In this document: piece after piece, positions 50,392 through 59,305 of the stretch
Layout of the letters: each line of letters begins with the position of its first letter
Numbering within the stretch: position 1 is the stretch's first letter
Origin: Actinomycetes bacterium
Lineage (GTDB): Bacteria > Actinomycetota > Actinomycetes > S36-B12
DNA: 64,000 nt
Reading direction: 5' to 3'
Assembly (NCBI GenBank): GCA_024639145.1
Contig: JAHEIZ010000003.1
Span: forward strand, 62,001 to 126,000
Notes under the pieces: generated by a model
What the model saw: the letters and a program-made list of their open reading frames with translations, nothing else
The model's database searches: none
Told to the model about the DNA's origin: nothing
Position numbers and translations under genes: made by a program

Positions 50392-51098
50392 GACTGTCCG
50401 TTCGCGAGGATGACCTTCTGCGCCACGGACTGTGTCGCGGAAGTACCCCCGATGGTGAACTGCACGGCACGAAGCGTGGCAATCTGCGCTGCCGTGAGGG
50501 TGCCGTTGACGGGGGGGACGAGCTCGACCATCGGCGGGGAAGGAATACCTGCCGTGGGCGTTCCGGCCTTGAAGTACCTCACGCTCAGAGTCGGCGTATT
50601 GGTCGTGCTCACCGGCACGAGCAGTCGCGTCGTGCACGTGGTATCCGCCGGCAGAGCGCGGCAGCCGTTGTTCACCGCCGCCGTGTAGATCGGGCGTCCG
50701 GTCGTCATGTCAGGTGCCCACGTCGACGTGACGATGCCCTTCGCCGTCTTGGTCAGGGTGACCTTGTACGGAACTCGATCGGCCTTGCCGGCACCCGCGA
50801 AGGTGTAGAAGGTCACCACGGGCTGACCAGCCACGGTGCCTGCGTAGTCGAATGAGGGCACGATCGGCGAGTTCGCATAGGGGTTGTCGGCATACCGAAT
50901 GAGGCGGGATATCCATTCGGATGCGTTCTGCTGCTCCTGCTGCACGGAATTGCGGCCAGTGGTGTCACGAATACTGCGCACGCCACTGATCATGAAGATC
51001 GACGTGAGGATCATCAGCAGGCTGAAAATGCCCATCGCCACGATCAATTCGATCAGCGTGATTCCGTCGTCCTTGCCGTTCATGACGTCATGGCTCAT
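50388..51098 (-). CDS. PilW/PulJ-like minor pilin
   Basis: 'DDGITLIELIVAMGIFSLLMILTSIFMIS' prepilin N-terminus. Confidence 0.85.
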   Translation of the reverse strand: MSHDVMNGKDDGITLIELIVAMGIFSLLMILTSIFMISGVRSIRDTTGRNSVQQEQQNASEWISRLIRYADNPYANSPIVPSFDYAGTVAGQPVVTFYTFAGAGKADRVPYKVTLTKTAKGIVTSTWAPDMTTGRPIYTAAVNNGCRALPADTTCTTRLLVPVSTTNTPTLSVRYFKAGTPTAGIPSPPMVELVPPVNGTLTAAQIATLRAVQFTIGGTSATQSVAQKVILANGQS

Positions 51099-52501
51099 GG
51101 CGTGCCACTTCCCGAGGGCGTAGCGGTCGGCGTCGGCGAGGGAGTCGGGATATCAAGGTTTGCAATCGGGAAACTCACCGTCACGCGAGCGCCCTTGGGA
51201 TCAGTCGGAATTCCCGTAGGAGTCGGAGTAGGAGTGGGAGTCGGTGATGCCGACGGGCTCGCCGAAGCGACAGGGGCGGGTTCAAGCGTGACGACCTGGT
51301 TGGCCCCGGGCGCGGCAGCGGAAGTCAGAGTCCACTTGCCGTAGGGAAGCTCGACCCGAAGGACGCCCGTGGAATCCGTCGAGCCAAGGTCATACGTCGG
51401 TGGCGTCTTGCAGGGGCCCGTGGCTTCGGCGGCCGGCGTGGCGCGCACGAGTGCGTTCGCCGGCAACCCGCGCACGCGCACCGTCACTGCGTTCACAGGC
51501 GCAACGGTCTTGGCTCCCGGCGTCACCGCGTACCAGGTGCGATTGATCGCCGTGGTTCGCGGAGCCGCGAAGCTCGCTGGGTCAGCGGCGATGCACGTAC
51601 CGAGCCACGCCTGGTAGCCGCCGACCGATGGCCACAGGCTGCTGACGGTCTTGGGATATGCCGTGACCGCGACCGGGGAAATTGCCAGGGGGTCGAGTCC
51701 CATCGAGAGTGGAATCCCGGCCGGAATCGGGAAGTCGGTCGTGGAAGACGTGAATTCCATCGATGACGCGGCGGCGTACTCGAATGACATGCGCGTTGTC
51801 TGCGCGGCCACGACGGCGCTCGTGATGGTGGTGCCGTTCACGATTCGCGGAACGTATCCGCCGCGATTGACCGTGACCTGCCAGGACGCACTCGGAGCGA
51901 GCTTCGGAACGAAGACGCAGCCATCAGGGCCGGTGATGAATGTCGACGTGGCACCGGCCGCCGCCACATCACGCACCTGCAGTGTCACGCCGCTGACGGG
52001 GTTCGCGCGCTCATCTGCGACCTTGATCGCGAGCTGTCCGGTGTCGATGAGCGAGGAGTCATCACCCGGCGCAATGATCGTGTCGCTCACCTGCGGGTCG
52101 GAGATCGTCGCGCCGGAGACTTCCACGTGCACGCGCATGTAAGCCTGGCCTGGTGCGGCAGCCTCGCACGCGTCGGTTGCCTGATTCAGTCCGACCCAAT
52201 TGCTCGTGGTCGAGATCGTGAACACACCCTCGGGTGTCGTAGTCGTGCTCGTCGTGTTTCCGATGGTGATGAAGTCCGTCCCGAGCTCTCGCTGCCGCTC
52301 GATCTCCGAGCGGGCCAGGTTCGAGGCGTAGACCCGATCGGAGTTCTCGCGCACGGTGCGAATCGCGGTGATGAGGATGCCGACTGTCGCCGTGGCCGTG
52401 AGGGCAAAGACCAAGGTCGCGACAAGGATCTCGACGAGTGTGAATCCCTCGTCACCTGACGGCGCGCCCTGCCGCTCGAGGTCGGCCCTGCTCCCGTTCA
52501 C
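51095..52501 (-). CDS. PilV-like minor pilin with Pro/Ser/Thr-rich C-terminus
   Basis: 'GDEGFTLVEILVATLVFALTATATVGILITAIRTVREN'; GTG start suggested at 52501. Confidence 0.85.
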   Translation of the reverse strand: MNGSRADLERQGAPSGDEGFTLVEILVATLVFALTATATVGILITAIRTVRENSDRVYASNLARSEIERQRELGTDFITIGNTTSTTTTPEGVFTISTTSNWVGLNQATDACEAAAPGQAYMRVHVEVSGATISDPQVSDTIIAPGDDSSLIDTGQLAIKVADERANPVSGVTLQVRDVAAAGATSTFITGPDGCVFVPKLAPSASWQVTVNRGGYVPRIVNGTTITSAVVAAQTTRMSFEYAAASSMEFTSSTTDFPIPAGIPLSMGLDPLAISPVAVTAYPKTVSSLWPSVGGYQAWLGTCIAADPASFAAPRTTAINRTWYAVTPGAKTVAPVNAVTVRVRGLPANALVRATPAAEATGPCKTPPTYDLGSTDSTGVLRVELPYGKWTLTSAAAPGANQVVTLEPAPVASASPSASPTPTPTPTPTGIPTDPKGARVTVSFPIANLDIPTPSPTPTATPSGSGTP

Positions 52502-52678
52502 CGAACTCCCTCCGCGCACGCAGATATCGGGGAATCTCCCCAGAGGGGTATCGGCTGAGGCCCGCGTGGAAGGTCGGCTGCCGGGCTGCAATTCCGACCC
52601 ATATGTCGCATTTATCCGACACGGGTGTGGCGGGTGGGGTGATGGCCAGGGACAGCACAGGCGAGGTACCGTCAGTCC

Positions 52679-55285
52679 ATGGCTTCCCCTGCCGGCCCGC
52701 TTCGGGCTGCCGGTCGCTGGCTCGCGCCCGCCACCAGCGGCTCCGACCAGGCCACCTGTCACCTGCGCATCGGCGTGGTCGGCGTGGTCTTCGCCGGACT
52801 CTGGGCAGCCGCGATCATCGCCGCCTTTGGCTTCATGTACTCCGATATCGGCAACGAGATTCCCGGTCCGGATGTCCTGCTCGCCGGCATCGTCCTCGTG
52901 GCGATCAGCGTGTTCACCCCGCAGGCTCTGTTCCGCACCGGCACTGAGTCATCGACCAAGCGCATCCTGGCTTCGCCCACGCGTCCCATCGCACCGTGGA
53001 GTACGAGCACGATCTCGTTCAACGCGATCCTGGTCGGCGCCATGCTGGCGGGACTGTATGCGGAGCCTGTCATCGCCTTCCTGCTATTCAGCCTCGCCTA
53101 CGTGATCCGCATGGCCGTGCTCACTCGACGCGACGCGGTGCGGGATCCCAATTCGCGTTTCCACCAGCTCACCTCGGCATTCAGCGCGATGCTCATCGCT
53201 TCCATCGCGTACTCGATCGTGCGCCCCCTCGCTTCCGCGGTCACGCTGAACTTCTCCGTCATTCCCTTGCTACTCGCCGGGATCGTGGCCTTGTATCTCG
53301 GTCTCATCCTCAACGCGGTGGATCGCTGGGCGCGGTGCGAACGACACGGATGGGCCGCAGCACGCGACCTCATTGACGTACGACGGCTGCTCGTCGCCGC
53401 GGTCAGTGCCGCAATCGCCTGGATCGTCGCAATGACAGGGGAAATCCTGCCTCGCATCGACGGCGACCCCACCGGCACGGCGCTTCCTGCTCTCGCTGCT
53501 CTCGGCGTATTTCTCGCGTGCTGGCTGCTCCTCTGGGCTCTCTCGATCAGCATCTGGCGCACTGAGGCCAAGCGCACTCTCTCACTCTGGCGCAGCCAGC
53601 AATCCGTGATTCTCACTCGACTCTCCGAAGGCTCGCTCGATCCTGATCTCGCCGCGAAGGCGGCACTGAACATCACGAGTCGGATGGCTGCAGTTGTCTT
53701 CGGCGCGACTCGAGTGCTGACCATTCACGACGACGGAGATGGCTCGATCAGTCAAAGCCTGGTGCGCACTGATATCTACCCGGGCTCCCCCGAGACCCTC
53801 CCTGTCACCCCCGCCGGACGTTCAGGAATGCGCATCCCACTGAGCGTGGACAATCGCACGACAAGCAGCGTGACGATCAGCGACTGCCTGCTGCCCGGAC
53901 GCTTCCTCATGCGCTCGCGGTCACTGGTCGATGAGTTCAGCGAACTTGCGACCATTGGCCTGCTGTCACCGGAGCTGAGCCGGGGCGCGGACCGAAATGC
54001 GATTGCCTTTGCTTCCATGTTCGAGGGCAGCTGGCCGAACATGAACGCGCTGGATCAGGCCATGCTGAGCATGCGCGAGCGATTCGATCGCGCCCCGCAC
54101 CTTTCCTCTCTCATTGTCGGCGTCTACGCGATCAATGAGATCGCCGCACTGGCCGGCGGGCGACATGAGCATGCGGCCGTGTCGCACGTCATGCGCTCGA
54201 CCCTCTCTTCCCCCCTGTTCAACGGAACCGACGTCTTCGTGGCGTACGAGAGCCCCGGTCGCGTCTGGGTGGCGGTGAGCGGCGGTCCGATCATCCGCAA
54301 CACGATTCAGCTGCTTCGCGACCTGCAGGATTCCCTCAACTCCTTCGGCCGCGCAGCTTCGAGCGCAACCGATCTCGAGGTGTTCGTGAGCGTCTCATTT
54401 GGCTACGCGGCACACCAGGTCGACGACCTGTCGCCCGAAGGCTTGATCCAGACCGCTCGAGATCGCCTCGCCGCCGACCAGTCCGCGCGCAATCCGCTCT
54501 CCGACCCCGACTTCAGCACCCTGGAGCTCACACCGGAACTCTTCACTCGTACCGAGCCGACTCCCGTGACCGTCGACAGCCTGCTGGATGGCATGACGCG
54601 GGATCGGGGCACCGATGCCTTCATCACTGAGTCGCTACCTCTGCTCTCCACGGCCACTGGCGCGCACGAGGGGACACTGATCAGCGTCGGATGGGTGCGG
54701 GAATTTCGCTACTTCGACATGCGTGCGCCCGAGAACCTGCTGAAAGCAGTAAACCGCCAGCCGCATCTCGCTGCGCTGGCCGCCGAGATCTCGCTCGATG
54801 CCCTCGTATCCGAGCTTGACACGTCACCCATGTGCATGATTCGCATGCCCTCGGTGCTGCTGCACCCTGAAGCCGGCGAGCTGGCCCTGCCCAACCTGAT
54901 CGTGCCCAAGCTCGATCGCATCCAGTGCCAGCGAACGGTGCTGCTCTTTGACGAAATCCCGGCCGGCGGCGGACAGACCCTGCGCATGCTCGCAGACAGA
55001 GGACTCAATATCGCCGTCACTGCGGCGGCTGCTGCATCCGCGAACTCCGGCGACCTGGCCGGTTGGTCGCGGTGGGCAATCGTGTTCCCGAGTCACGTCA
55101 TGCAAGGCTCGCACGGCGTCGATGCGCTCACGATCTCGCAGACCGCGAGTGCAGGCGCGTCGGCCGGCACACGCCTCATCGGAATGGTGATTGGCTCGAT
55201 TGATGTACGAGCAGCGCAGGCCCAAGGCATCTCAGCCGTGATTGCCACACACGCCCACTCCGCAGAACGAGTAGAGCACTCCTGA
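52679..55285 (+). CDS. Polytopic membrane protein with degenerate GGDEF-like and EAL-like domains
   Basis: N-terminal multi-TM region; 'LEVFVSVSFGYAAHQVDDLSPEGLIQTARDRLAADQSARNP' matches the GGDEF C-terminal pattern; 'RTVLLFDEIPAGGGQTLRMLADRGLNIAVTAAAA' resembles a decayed EAL segment. Confidence 0.5.
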   Translation: MASPAGPLRAAGRWLAPATSGSDQATCHLRIGVVGVVFAGLWAAAIIAAFGFMYSDIGNEIPGPDVLLAGIVLVAISVFTPQALFRTGTESSTKRILASPTRPIAPWSTSTISFNAILVGAMLAGLYAEPVIAFLLFSLAYVIRMAVLTRRDAVRDPNSRFHQLTSAFSAMLIASIAYSIVRPLASAVTLNFSVIPLLLAGIVALYLGLILNAVDRWARCERHGWAAARDLIDVRRLLVAAVSAAIAWIVAMTGEILPRIDGDPTGTALPALAALGVFLACWLLLWALSISIWRTEAKRTLSLWRSQQSVILTRLSEGSLDPDLAAKAALNITSRMAAVVFGATRVLTIHDDGDGSISQSLVRTDIYPGSPETLPVTPAGRSGMRIPLSVDNRTTSSVTISDCLLPGRFLMRSRSLVDEFSELATIGLLSPELSRGADRNAIAFASMFEGSWPNMNALDQAMLSMRERFDRAPHLSSLIVGVYAINEIAALAGGRHEHAAVSHVMRSTLSSPLFNGTDVFVAYESPGRVWVAVSGGPIIRNTIQLLRDLQDSLNSFGRAASSATDLEVFVSVSFGYAAHQVDDLSPEGLIQTARDRLAADQSARNPLSDPDFSTLELTPELFTRTEPTPVTVDSLLDGMTRDRGTDAFITESLPLLSTATGAHEGTLISVGWVREFRYFDMRAPENLLKAVNRQPHLAALAAEISLDALVSELDTSPMCMIRMPSVLLHPEAGELALPNLIVPKLDRIQCQRTVLLFDEIPAGGGQTLRMLADRGLNIAVTAAAAASANSGDLAGWSRWAIVFPSHVMQGSHGVDALTISQTASAGASAGTRLIGMVIGSIDVRAAQAQGISAVIATHAHSAERVEHS

Positions 55286-55291
55286 GACACG

Positions 55292-55327
55292 AAAAGACCC
55301 TGATACGCATGGCGTATCAGGGCCTTT
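55292..55327. terminator. Bidirectional terminator-like hairpin
   Basis: CCCTGATACGC ATG GCGTATCAGGG (11-bp stem) flanked by AAAG/CTTT. Confidence 0.85.
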
Positions 55328-55339
55328 CCACGTTCAGTG

Positions 55340-55825
55340 CTAGATACCTACGGCCTCGCGTACGAGCGTGACGGCACTGGCAGCCTTGCCGCGCACATCG
55401 TGCGCAACCTTGCTCATCTCTGCCTTTACCTCGTTCACCGACGAGAAGCTCGGCATCTCGACCTTCGGCAGGCTGACCTTGGGAAGATCGAACTTCGGGA
55501 TGTCGAACTTGGGCATGTCGACCTTCGGCATCGAGAACTTGGGCATCTCGACCTTGGGGAGTTCGAGATTGAGCAGGTCGATCTTCGACACCTTGGTCTT
55601 GGCCGAGTCGGCGATCATCGTCGCGCCATCGGTCACGGCCTGCGTGGTCTCCTTGGCCTTCACGACCGACTTGCGCGCGTGATGCTTGACGGTCTCGGTG
55701 GTGCCGACGGGCAGCTTCTTCTTCGCCACCGTGACTGCCTCGGGTGCGTCGCTGAACTCGGTCACGACATCGTCGATGACGATCTCCTCGTTGACCGGCA
55801 TGTCGAATTCGCTATTCGGTTCCAT
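55340..55825 (-). CDS. Repeat protein with MPKF/LPKV 5-residue repeats, unknown function
   Basis: 'LELPKVEMPKFSMPKVDMPKFDIPKFDLPKVSLPKVEMPSF'; downstream of an XRE regulator. Confidence 0.7.
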   Translation of the reverse strand: MEPNSEFDMPVNEEIVIDDVVTEFSDAPEAVTVAKKKLPVGTTETVKHHARKSVVKAKETTQAVTDGATMIADSAKTKVSKIDLLNLELPKVEMPKFSMPKVDMPKFDIPKFDLPKVSLPKVEMPSFSSVNEVKAEMSKVAHDVRGKAASAVTLVREAVGI

Positions 55826-56237
55826 GAGTGTCCTCCGTTGTGATTTCTGGATTCAATGTCTCGTCATCCGAGGGGTCGGATGCGGCGGTCGCGGCTGCGG
55901 CCTGGTTCTCGGCTTGGAATGCTGCGTAGATCTGCAACAGCGTGGTGCGCTGGCGCTCGGTGATCGTGCGATCAGAGGCGATCGCTGTCGTGACGGTGTC
56001 ATCGCCCGCACGCTGCGCGAGGATGCCGGCCTGCACGTAGAGCGTCTCGGCGGAAATGCGCAGGCCCTGGGCGATCCGGCCGAGAATTTCGGCACTGGGC
56101 TTACGCAGGCCACGCTCCACCTGGCTCAGATATGGGTTGGAGACATCGGCAGCCTTGGCGAGCTGGCGCAGTGACATCTGCGCCTGGTCGCGTTGGTCGC
56201 GGATGAAGTCTCCGAGCCCGCTTACGTCGATTCCCAT
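55812..56237 (-). CDS. XRE-family transcriptional regulator
   Basis: HTH 'MSLRQLAKAADVSNPYLSQVERGLRKPSAEILGRIAQGLRISAETLYVQAGIL'; start could be 56255. Confidence 0.9.
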   Translation of the reverse strand: MGIDVSGLGDFIRDQRDQAQMSLRQLAKAADVSNPYLSQVERGLRKPSAEILGRIAQGLRISAETLYVQAGILAQRAGDDTVTTAIASDRTITERQRTTLLQIYAAFQAENQAAAATAASDPSDDETLNPEITTEDTHGTE

Positions 56238-56255
56238 GCCTCCAGTATTACCCAT

Positions 56256-56275
56256 GTGCTTGCATTTGCAAACAC
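56256..56275. promoter_or_regulatory. Candidate operator for the XRE regulator
   Basis: Near-palindrome GTGCTTGCATTTGCAAACAC in the divergent intergenic region. Confidence 0.35.
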
Positions 56276-56342
56276 AAGCGCTTACTCCCGCTAGCAGACA
56301 GGGTGATTCCCTCATGGAATTTCGGTGTGGGAGCCTTCGGGC

Positions 56343-56831
56343 ATGCGGATTGTCATCCAGCGAGCTTCCGGCGCCCAGGTCATCGTCGACGGTCAGGTCA
56401 CCGGGGCCTTCACCGGCCCGGGCCTGGTGATCCTCGTCGGGGTCACCCATGCCGACACCCCCGAGACCGCCGCCAAGCTGGCCGACAAGGCATACGACAT
56501 GCGCCTGTTCGATGCCACCCATGCCGAGGCGGCGCAGGCCTGCCTGCCTCCTGGCACCGGAAAGGAACTCTCCGCGGCCGACCTCGGGCTCCCGGTTCTC
56601 GTCATCAGTCAGTTCACCCTGTACGCGAACACCCGCAAGGGTCGGCGTCCCACCTGGGACACGGCTGCTTCAGGTGATGTCGCGTCACCGATCATCGATG
56701 CGTTCGCCGAGCGGTTGATAGCTCGCGGCGTGGATGTTCAGCGTGGAGTATTCGGCGCCGATATGCAGGTGTCGCTCACCAATGACGGGCCGATGACGAT
56801 CATCGTTGATTCCTCCGACGGCGCGAGCTAG
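56343..56831 (+). CDS. dtd: D-aminoacyl-tRNA deacylase
   Basis: 'MRIVIQRASGAQVIVDGQVTGAFTGPGLVILVGVTHADT', 'VLVISQFTLYANTRKGRRPTW', 'FGADMQVSLTNDGPMTIIVDS'. Confidence 0.95.
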   Translation: MRIVIQRASGAQVIVDGQVTGAFTGPGLVILVGVTHADTPETAAKLADKAYDMRLFDATHAEAAQACLPPGTGKELSAADLGLPVLVISQFTLYANTRKGRRPTWDTAASGDVASPIIDAFAERLIARGVDVQRGVFGADMQVSLTNDGPMTIIVDSSDGAS

Positions 56832-57808
56832 TCAGCCGAGACCACAACTTCCTGCGATGCGCTCACATCGCCTTCCGCCGTGCGAATGATGAGTTCAGCA
56901 TCGACGGGAACGTTGCGCTTGAGGATCGCCGTAGCGACTGGGCCCAGTTCAAAGTGACGGGCACCGGTGCCCACCCAGCCGATCTCCTTGTCGTTCCAGT
57001 AGACGCGATCACAGTGCTGGGGCGCGATCTCCGCACTTCCGTCGACATGCAGGATCACCAGACGTCGCGGGGGCTTGCCGAGATTCTGCACGCGCGCCAC
57101 GGTCTCCTGGCCGCGATAGCACCCCTTCTGCAGGTGCACAGCCGGACCGATCCATCCGACCTCATGCGGGATCGTGCGGTGATCGGTCTCGAAGCGGAGT
57201 CGAGGGACGCCCGCCGAGGCGCGAATTGCCTCGAGTGCCCACGTGCCCGACAGGGTCTCGGCGGCATCAAGCCACGGATCGAGCTCAGTGCGAGGGATGA
57301 TGACCTCACGGCCTGAAAACCCCCGTGCAGCAAAAACTTCAGGGATCACATAGGTCGGGTGATCGGGGTCCGTGTCTCTGCAGGGCTCCCACACGACCGC
57401 GAAATCGTCGGTCACATCTGCAACCTCAACACGAAGCATGAACTGCATTCTGCGCAAGTACTCGACGAGTTCGTCTTGGGTACCGGGCTCGACGATCAGC
57501 CAGGCCGTCACTCCATCATCAACGATGTGCAACTCGTGCTCGACGTGGCCATTGGGGCTGAGGATCAGCGCGAGTGCACTCTCACCCTGCCGGAGATTCT
57601 CGAGATGCTGCGAGGTCAGGGTGTGAAGCCAGCTGATGCGGTCTGCACCGGTGACCGTCACCACGCCGCGATTCGAGATGTCAACCGAGGTGCGGCCCTC
57701 CATGAGGGTACGTTGCTCGCGATGCGGGTCGCCGTAATGCCAGGCAACACCCTGGTCAGGGATGCCCTCAGGCGGGCGGATCGCATCACTGCGATCGAGC
57801 GAGCTCAC
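56828..57808 (-). CDS. ygfZ: YgfZ/GcvT-type folate-binding protein
   Basis: 'HLQKGCYRGQETVARVQNLGKPPRRLVILHVDG', 'VVTVTGADRISWLHTLTSQHLENL'. Confidence 0.9.
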   Translation of the reverse strand: MSSLDRSDAIRPPEGIPDQGVAWHYGDPHREQRTLMEGRTSVDISNRGVVTVTGADRISWLHTLTSQHLENLRQGESALALILSPNGHVEHELHIVDDGVTAWLIVEPGTQDELVEYLRRMQFMLRVEVADVTDDFAVVWEPCRDTDPDHPTYVIPEVFAARGFSGREVIIPRTELDPWLDAAETLSGTWALEAIRASAGVPRLRFETDHRTIPHEVGWIGPAVHLQKGCYRGQETVARVQNLGKPPRRLVILHVDGSAEIAPQHCDRVYWNDKEIGWVGTGARHFELGPVATAILKRNVPVDAELIIRTAEGDVSASQEVVVSAD

Positions 57809-58254
57809 AGCTCGTCGTCTCCTTCGAGGTAATCCTTGGGCTTACCGGCGCAGTCTGCGCAAAGCCCGTGAATCGACACGTGCGCGATATCGGTCTCGAA
57901 ACCGTGATCAGAGTGCAGACGCGCGACGAAGGGCTCGGCAATCTCGGAGTCGACGCTGCTGACCTTCGCGCAACGATCGCAGACAAGGTGAATGTGCACG
58001 TGCTCATCAACCGCATGGTAGGTCGGCGCTCCGTGTCCGATGTGCGCGTGGGTAACAAGCCCGACATCCTCGAGTACTTCGAGAGTGCGGTAGACGGTTG
58101 ACAGATTGACGCCGGTGGCAGTGCGCTGCACCTCGATCAGGATCGCCTCGGGGGTACCGTGACGAAGGGTCTCCACCGCTTCGAGCACCAGCTGACGCTG
58201 CGGCGTGATGCGGTAGCCGTGATCGCGAAGTCGGCGATCCCAGTCGTCAGTCAT
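57805..58254 (-). CDS. Fur-family transcriptional regulator
   Basis: 'GYRITPQRQLVLEAVETLRHGTPEAI', 'NLSTVYRTLEVLEDVGLVTHAHIGHGAPTYH', 'HIHLVCDRCAKV', 'HGLCADCAG'. Confidence 0.95.
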   Translation of the reverse strand: MTDDWDRRLRDHGYRITPQRQLVLEAVETLRHGTPEAILIEVQRTATGVNLSTVYRTLEVLEDVGLVTHAHIGHGAPTYHAVDEHVHIHLVCDRCAKVSSVDSEIAEPFVARLHSDHGFETDIAHVSIHGLCADCAGKPKDYLEGDDEL

Positions 58255-58804
58255 CTGCGGCTCCCGTTGATAGCTCCATGACCTTCTGCAGGCTGGCCGC
58301 GAGGTGATTACCCATCGGCTTGCCCATAGCCATCATGTCGAAGGTCCAGAGAAGTTTCTCGCCGACGAGGCCGTAGAGGCGTTCGCCCTCCGAGTACTCC
58401 TTCGCACTCGAGGTTGCCCCGACGCTGGTGGTCTTGAGCACTGCCTTGGCTCCGGTGATGCGCGCATTCTCCAGGCCGGTGATGGTGACCTCGCCCTCCC
58501 AGACCTCGGCGTAGCCGGTCGGATGAGCCAAGGTGAGTTCGATCCTGTTCTCCGGACGCGGACGCCAGAATCCGGTCTCAGTGGCCAGGGGCTTCACGCG
58601 CTCGCCGTCATCATCGAGCAGCCAGCTGCGGGAGATGTAGGCCATGAAGGGGCGACCATCGGTCGCGAATGAGATCTCCTGACCAAAGCGGAAGTCCTCG
58701 ATACCCGGGTACTGGCCGGTGCCCACGCCGACCCAAGTGCCCAGCAGCCATGACAACGGAAGCAACTCCTCCGGAAGCTCGCTGGGAAGAGGTGCGGTGC
58801 TCAT
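58247..58804 (-). CDS. FABP-like / nitrobindin family protein
   Basis: 'LLPLSWLLGTWVGVGTGQYPGIEDFRFGQEISFATDGRPFMAYISRSW'. Confidence 0.9.
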   Translation of the reverse strand: MSTAPLPSELPEELLPLSWLLGTWVGVGTGQYPGIEDFRFGQEISFATDGRPFMAYISRSWLLDDDGERVKPLATETGFWRPRPENRIELTLAHPTGYAEVWEGEVTITGLENARITGAKAVLKTTSVGATSSAKEYSEGERLYGLVGEKLLWTFDMMAMGKPMGNHLAASLQKVMELSTGAADD

Positions 58805-58905
58805 GAGTTGCTCCCCCGAAAGAGTCGGATGACGATCACGATCGACACGACTGAGATTGCCGCGACCGCGACCACGAGCAGGCCCGTGTAGACGTTGTCG
58901 ACCAT
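58801..58905 (-). CDS. 34-aa predicted single-pass membrane protein
   Basis: MVDNVYTGLLVVAVAAISVVSIVIVIRLFRGSNS; ATGA overlap with the nitrobindin-like gene. Confidence 0.5.
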   Translation of the reverse strand: MVDNVYTGLLVVAVAAISVVSIVIVIRLFRGSNS

Positions 58906-58924
58906 GTACGGCAGCCTACCGTTC

Positions 58925-59299
58925 ATGACGTCCGCGCCTCGAAGCCAACTGCTCATCAAGGTAACCGCAGGAAGCGACGCTCCCGAGCGCTGCTCGCAGG
59001 CCTTCACGGTGGCCGCGACCGCGGCGGCGAGCGGTGTTCAGGTGTCGCTGTGGCTCACAGGTGACGCGGCATGGTTTGCCCTGCCCGGTAAGGCCGCCGA
59101 ATTCGAGCTCGAGCACTCGGCATCTCTCAGCGAGCTCCTCGATCAAGTACTGGAGTTCGGCACGGTCACCTTGTGCACCCAGTGCGCAATGCGCCGCTCG
59201 ATCAATGTCGACGACGTGCTCAACGGCGTGCGTATTGCCGGTGCAGCGGTCTTCGTGGAGGAAGCCATCGCGCCCAATACGCAGGCGCTCGTGTACTGA
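58925..59299 (+). CDS. DsrE-family protein
   Basis: 'LLIKVTAGSDAPERCSQAFTVAATAAASGVQVSLWLTGDAAWF', 'VTLCTQCAMRRSINVDDVLNGVRIAGAAVFVEEA'. Confidence 0.7.
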   Translation: MTSAPRSQLLIKVTAGSDAPERCSQAFTVAATAAASGVQVSLWLTGDAAWFALPGKAAEFELEHSASLSELLDQVLEFGTVTLCTQCAMRRSINVDDVLNGVRIAGAAVFVEEAIAPNTQALVY

Positions 59300-59305
59300 G
59301 AGCCG

